Assembly (NCBI GenBank): GCA_023406965.1
Contig: JAEXTI010000159.1
Span: 1 to 7,492, forward strand
Reading direction: 5' to 3'
DNA: 7,492 nt
Origin: Chloroflexota bacterium
GTDB taxonomy: Bacteria > Chloroflexota > Anaerolineae > Anaerolineales > Anaerolineaceae
A program made the position numbers and the translations under genes. The notes below the pieces were generated by a model that was not told where the DNA came from, did no database searches, and saw nothing but the letters and a program-made list of their open reading frames with translations. The stretch's first letter is position 1. Each line of letters starts with the position of its first letter. Positions 6,929 to 7,492 of the stretch are shown one piece after another.

Positions 6929-6946
6929 TCTATGTCCACTTAGAAA

Positions 6947-6952
6947 ATTATA
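6947..6952 (-). promoter_or_regulatory. -10 element of the rhamnose operon promoter
   Basis: A perfect TATAAT is present on the minus strand. It places transcription start near 6940 and gives a leader of about 52 bases before the ATG at 6888. No recognisable -35 hexamer is found at 16-18 bp spacing; that position is occupied by the palindrome at 6961-6976. This suggests a promoter that depends on, or is blocked by, a regulator. Confidence 0.6.
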
Positions 6953-6960
6953 GACCTATT

Positions 6961-6976
6961 CCGCAGTTTCCTGCGG
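6961..6976. promoter_or_regulatory. Palindrome in the -35 region of the operon promoter (candidate operator)
   Basis: CCGCAG (6961-6966) and CTGCGG (6971-6976) are perfect inverted repeats around TTTC. Relative to the predicted start they span about -21 to -36, covering the spacer and the -35 site. No regulator gene is present in the window, so the binding protein is unknown. A hairpin in the opposite transcript is an alternative, but no U-tract follows on either strand. Confidence 0.45.
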
Positions 6977-6982
6977 GAAATC

Positions 6983-6998
6983 CAGGTACAATAACCTG
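6983..6998. promoter_or_regulatory. Second 16-bp inverted repeat in the divergent intergenic region
   Basis: CAGGT (6983-6987) and ACCTG (6994-6998) are inverted around ACAATA. Its centre is 22 bp from that of the neighbouring palindrome, about two helical turns, and both contain a GCAGG half-site on the minus strand. It overlaps a possible plus-strand -10 element, TACAAT (6987-6992), for the zinc-ribbon/TPR gene; that -10 has no convincing -35. Confidence 0.35.
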
Positions 6999-7030
6999 CA
7001 ATGACATTTTGAAATACATTGAATGAATTT

Positions 7031-7034
7031 GAGG
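7031..7034 (+). promoter_or_regulatory. Ribosome binding site selecting ATG 7042
   Basis: GAGG lies seven bases before the ATG at 7042. It lies only one base before the in-frame ATG at 7036, which is too close for initiation. The later ATG is therefore the better start. Confidence 0.6.
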
Positions 7035-7041
7035 TATGGAA

Positions 7042-7492
7042 ATGAGCGGACAATGTGAAAGCTGCGGCGCAAATGTGTCAGATTCGGACGAGGCGTGTTC
7101 CTACTGCGGAAAGAAAAACCCGGCTTACCGCCAGGTTGATAATGAGGTGAATTATCTGTTAGAGGAAGCGATGGCGGCTTACCAGAATGAGCAGTACGCT
7201 ATGTCGATCAATTATTACAACCAGGCTATTGCTCTAGACCCGAGCGTGGTGGATGCTTACTTTTATCTGGCGGCCAGTTATACTATACTGAAACGATACG
7301 AAGAAGCCATCAAGGCGATGGAAAAAGCCAAAGAGCTCCGGCCTGGGTCCGCTCCGATATTCTATAACCTGGGAATGCTGCACAAGCTGAGCGGACGAAA
7401 AGCGGAAGCGCGCAAGAATTATGAAACAGCTCTAACACTATTCAAGAAGGATCCTTCGTCGAATAAAGATTTTTTGAAGAACATCGAGAAGG
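7042..7492 (+). CDS. Zinc-ribbon and TPR-repeat protein, N-terminal part (cut by window edge)
   Basis: This gene is divergent from the rhamnose operon and runs off the right edge after 150 codons. Residues 5-22 form a zinc ribbon with Cys5-x2-Cys8 and Cys19-x2-Cys22. After a short linker come tetratricopeptide repeats, at about 36-67 (AYQNEQYAMSINYYNQAIAL), 70-103 (AYFYLAASYTILKRYEEAIK) and 104-137 (IFYNLGMLHKLSGRKAEARK). The consensus small and aromatic positions and the proline after each second helix are visible. TPRs are protein-interaction scaffolds and zinc ribbons of this type are common at the N-terminus of bacterial proteins of unknown role. No specific function can be given. No signal peptide or membrane segment appears in the visible part, so it is probably cytosolic so far. 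Nothing in the sequence ties it to rhamnose use beyond the shared intergenic region. The fold call is confident. Confidence 0.85.
   Translation, partial: MSGQCESCGANVSDSDEACSYCGKKNPAYRQVDNEVNYLLEEAMAAYQNEQYAMSINYYNQAIALDPSVVDAYFYLAASYTILKRYEEAIKAMEKAKELRPGSAPIFYNLGMLHKLSGRKAEARKNYETALTLFKKDPSSNKDFLKNIEK

Larger units (their letters stand above)
626..6940 (-). other. Predicted four-gene rhamnoside-catabolic operon
   Basis: The rhamnosidase, rhaB, rhaD and Ldh2-family genes are co-directional, with gaps of 19, 26 and 35 bp and no promoter-like or terminator-like structure seen between them. Start evidence lies at 6940 (TATAAT upstream) and end evidence at the stem-loop 551-588. Gene order follows the pathway: glycoside cleavage, phosphorylation, aldol cleavage, then oxidation or reduction of a product. 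Confidence 0.8.

Noticed and set aside
6889..6939. N-terminal extension of the rhamnosidase from a GTG at 6939
   Set aside because: The 17 extra residues are acidic and not homologous to family N-termini. The GTG lacks a ribosome site and coincides with the predicted transcription start, whereas the ATG at 6888 has AAGGAGGA.

Overview
The window looks like part of a moderately GC-rich environmental bacterial chromosome. The likely source is Chloroflexota of the Anaerolineae type. That assignment rests on my general recollection of this kind of gene content (cytosolic GH78 rhamnosidase with rhamnulokinase and aldolase, next to a zinc-ribbon/TPR protein), not on any marker gene, so treat it as tentative.

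Layout. Positions 1-434 (minus) hold the N-terminal 144 residues of an IS607-family serine recombinase (TnpA), cut by the window edge. Positions 435-625 are non-coding. They carry the tnpA promoter, a dyad around a perfect 10-bp palindrome, and a stem-loop that probably ends the neighbouring operon. From 6888 down to 626 (minus) lie four closely spaced genes (gaps of 19, 26 and 35 bp), read in the order GH78 alpha-L-rhamnosidase, rhamnulokinase (rhaB), rhamnulose-1-phosphate aldolase (rhaD), and an Ldh2-family NAD(P)-dependent 2-hydroxyacid dehydrogenase. Positions 6889-7041 are a divergent intergenic region with a consensus -10 for the operon, two palindromes 22 bp apart and a leader hairpin. 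From 7042 to the right edge (plus) is the start of a zinc-ribbon plus TPR protein.

How the genes work together. The rhamnosidase has no visible export signal and should release L-rhamnose from imported rhamnosides in the cytosol. RhaB phosphorylates L-rhamnulose, and RhaD splits rhamnulose-1-phosphate into DHAP and L-lactaldehyde. The Ldh2 enzyme may act on a downstream C3 hydroxyacid such as L-lactate. The rhamnose isomerase, a transporter, a lactaldehyde-processing enzyme and a regulator are all missing from the window. Both ends of the operon are visible, so these must be encoded elsewhere.

The window is mainly a compact sugar-catabolic operon beside a transposable element. I do not see a wholly new system. 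The points most worth a second look are a predicted leaderless tnpA promoter, an apparent substitution in the RhaD metal-binding HxH motif, the Ldh2 gene in place of a usual lactaldehyde enzyme, and the paired palindromes at the operon promoter.
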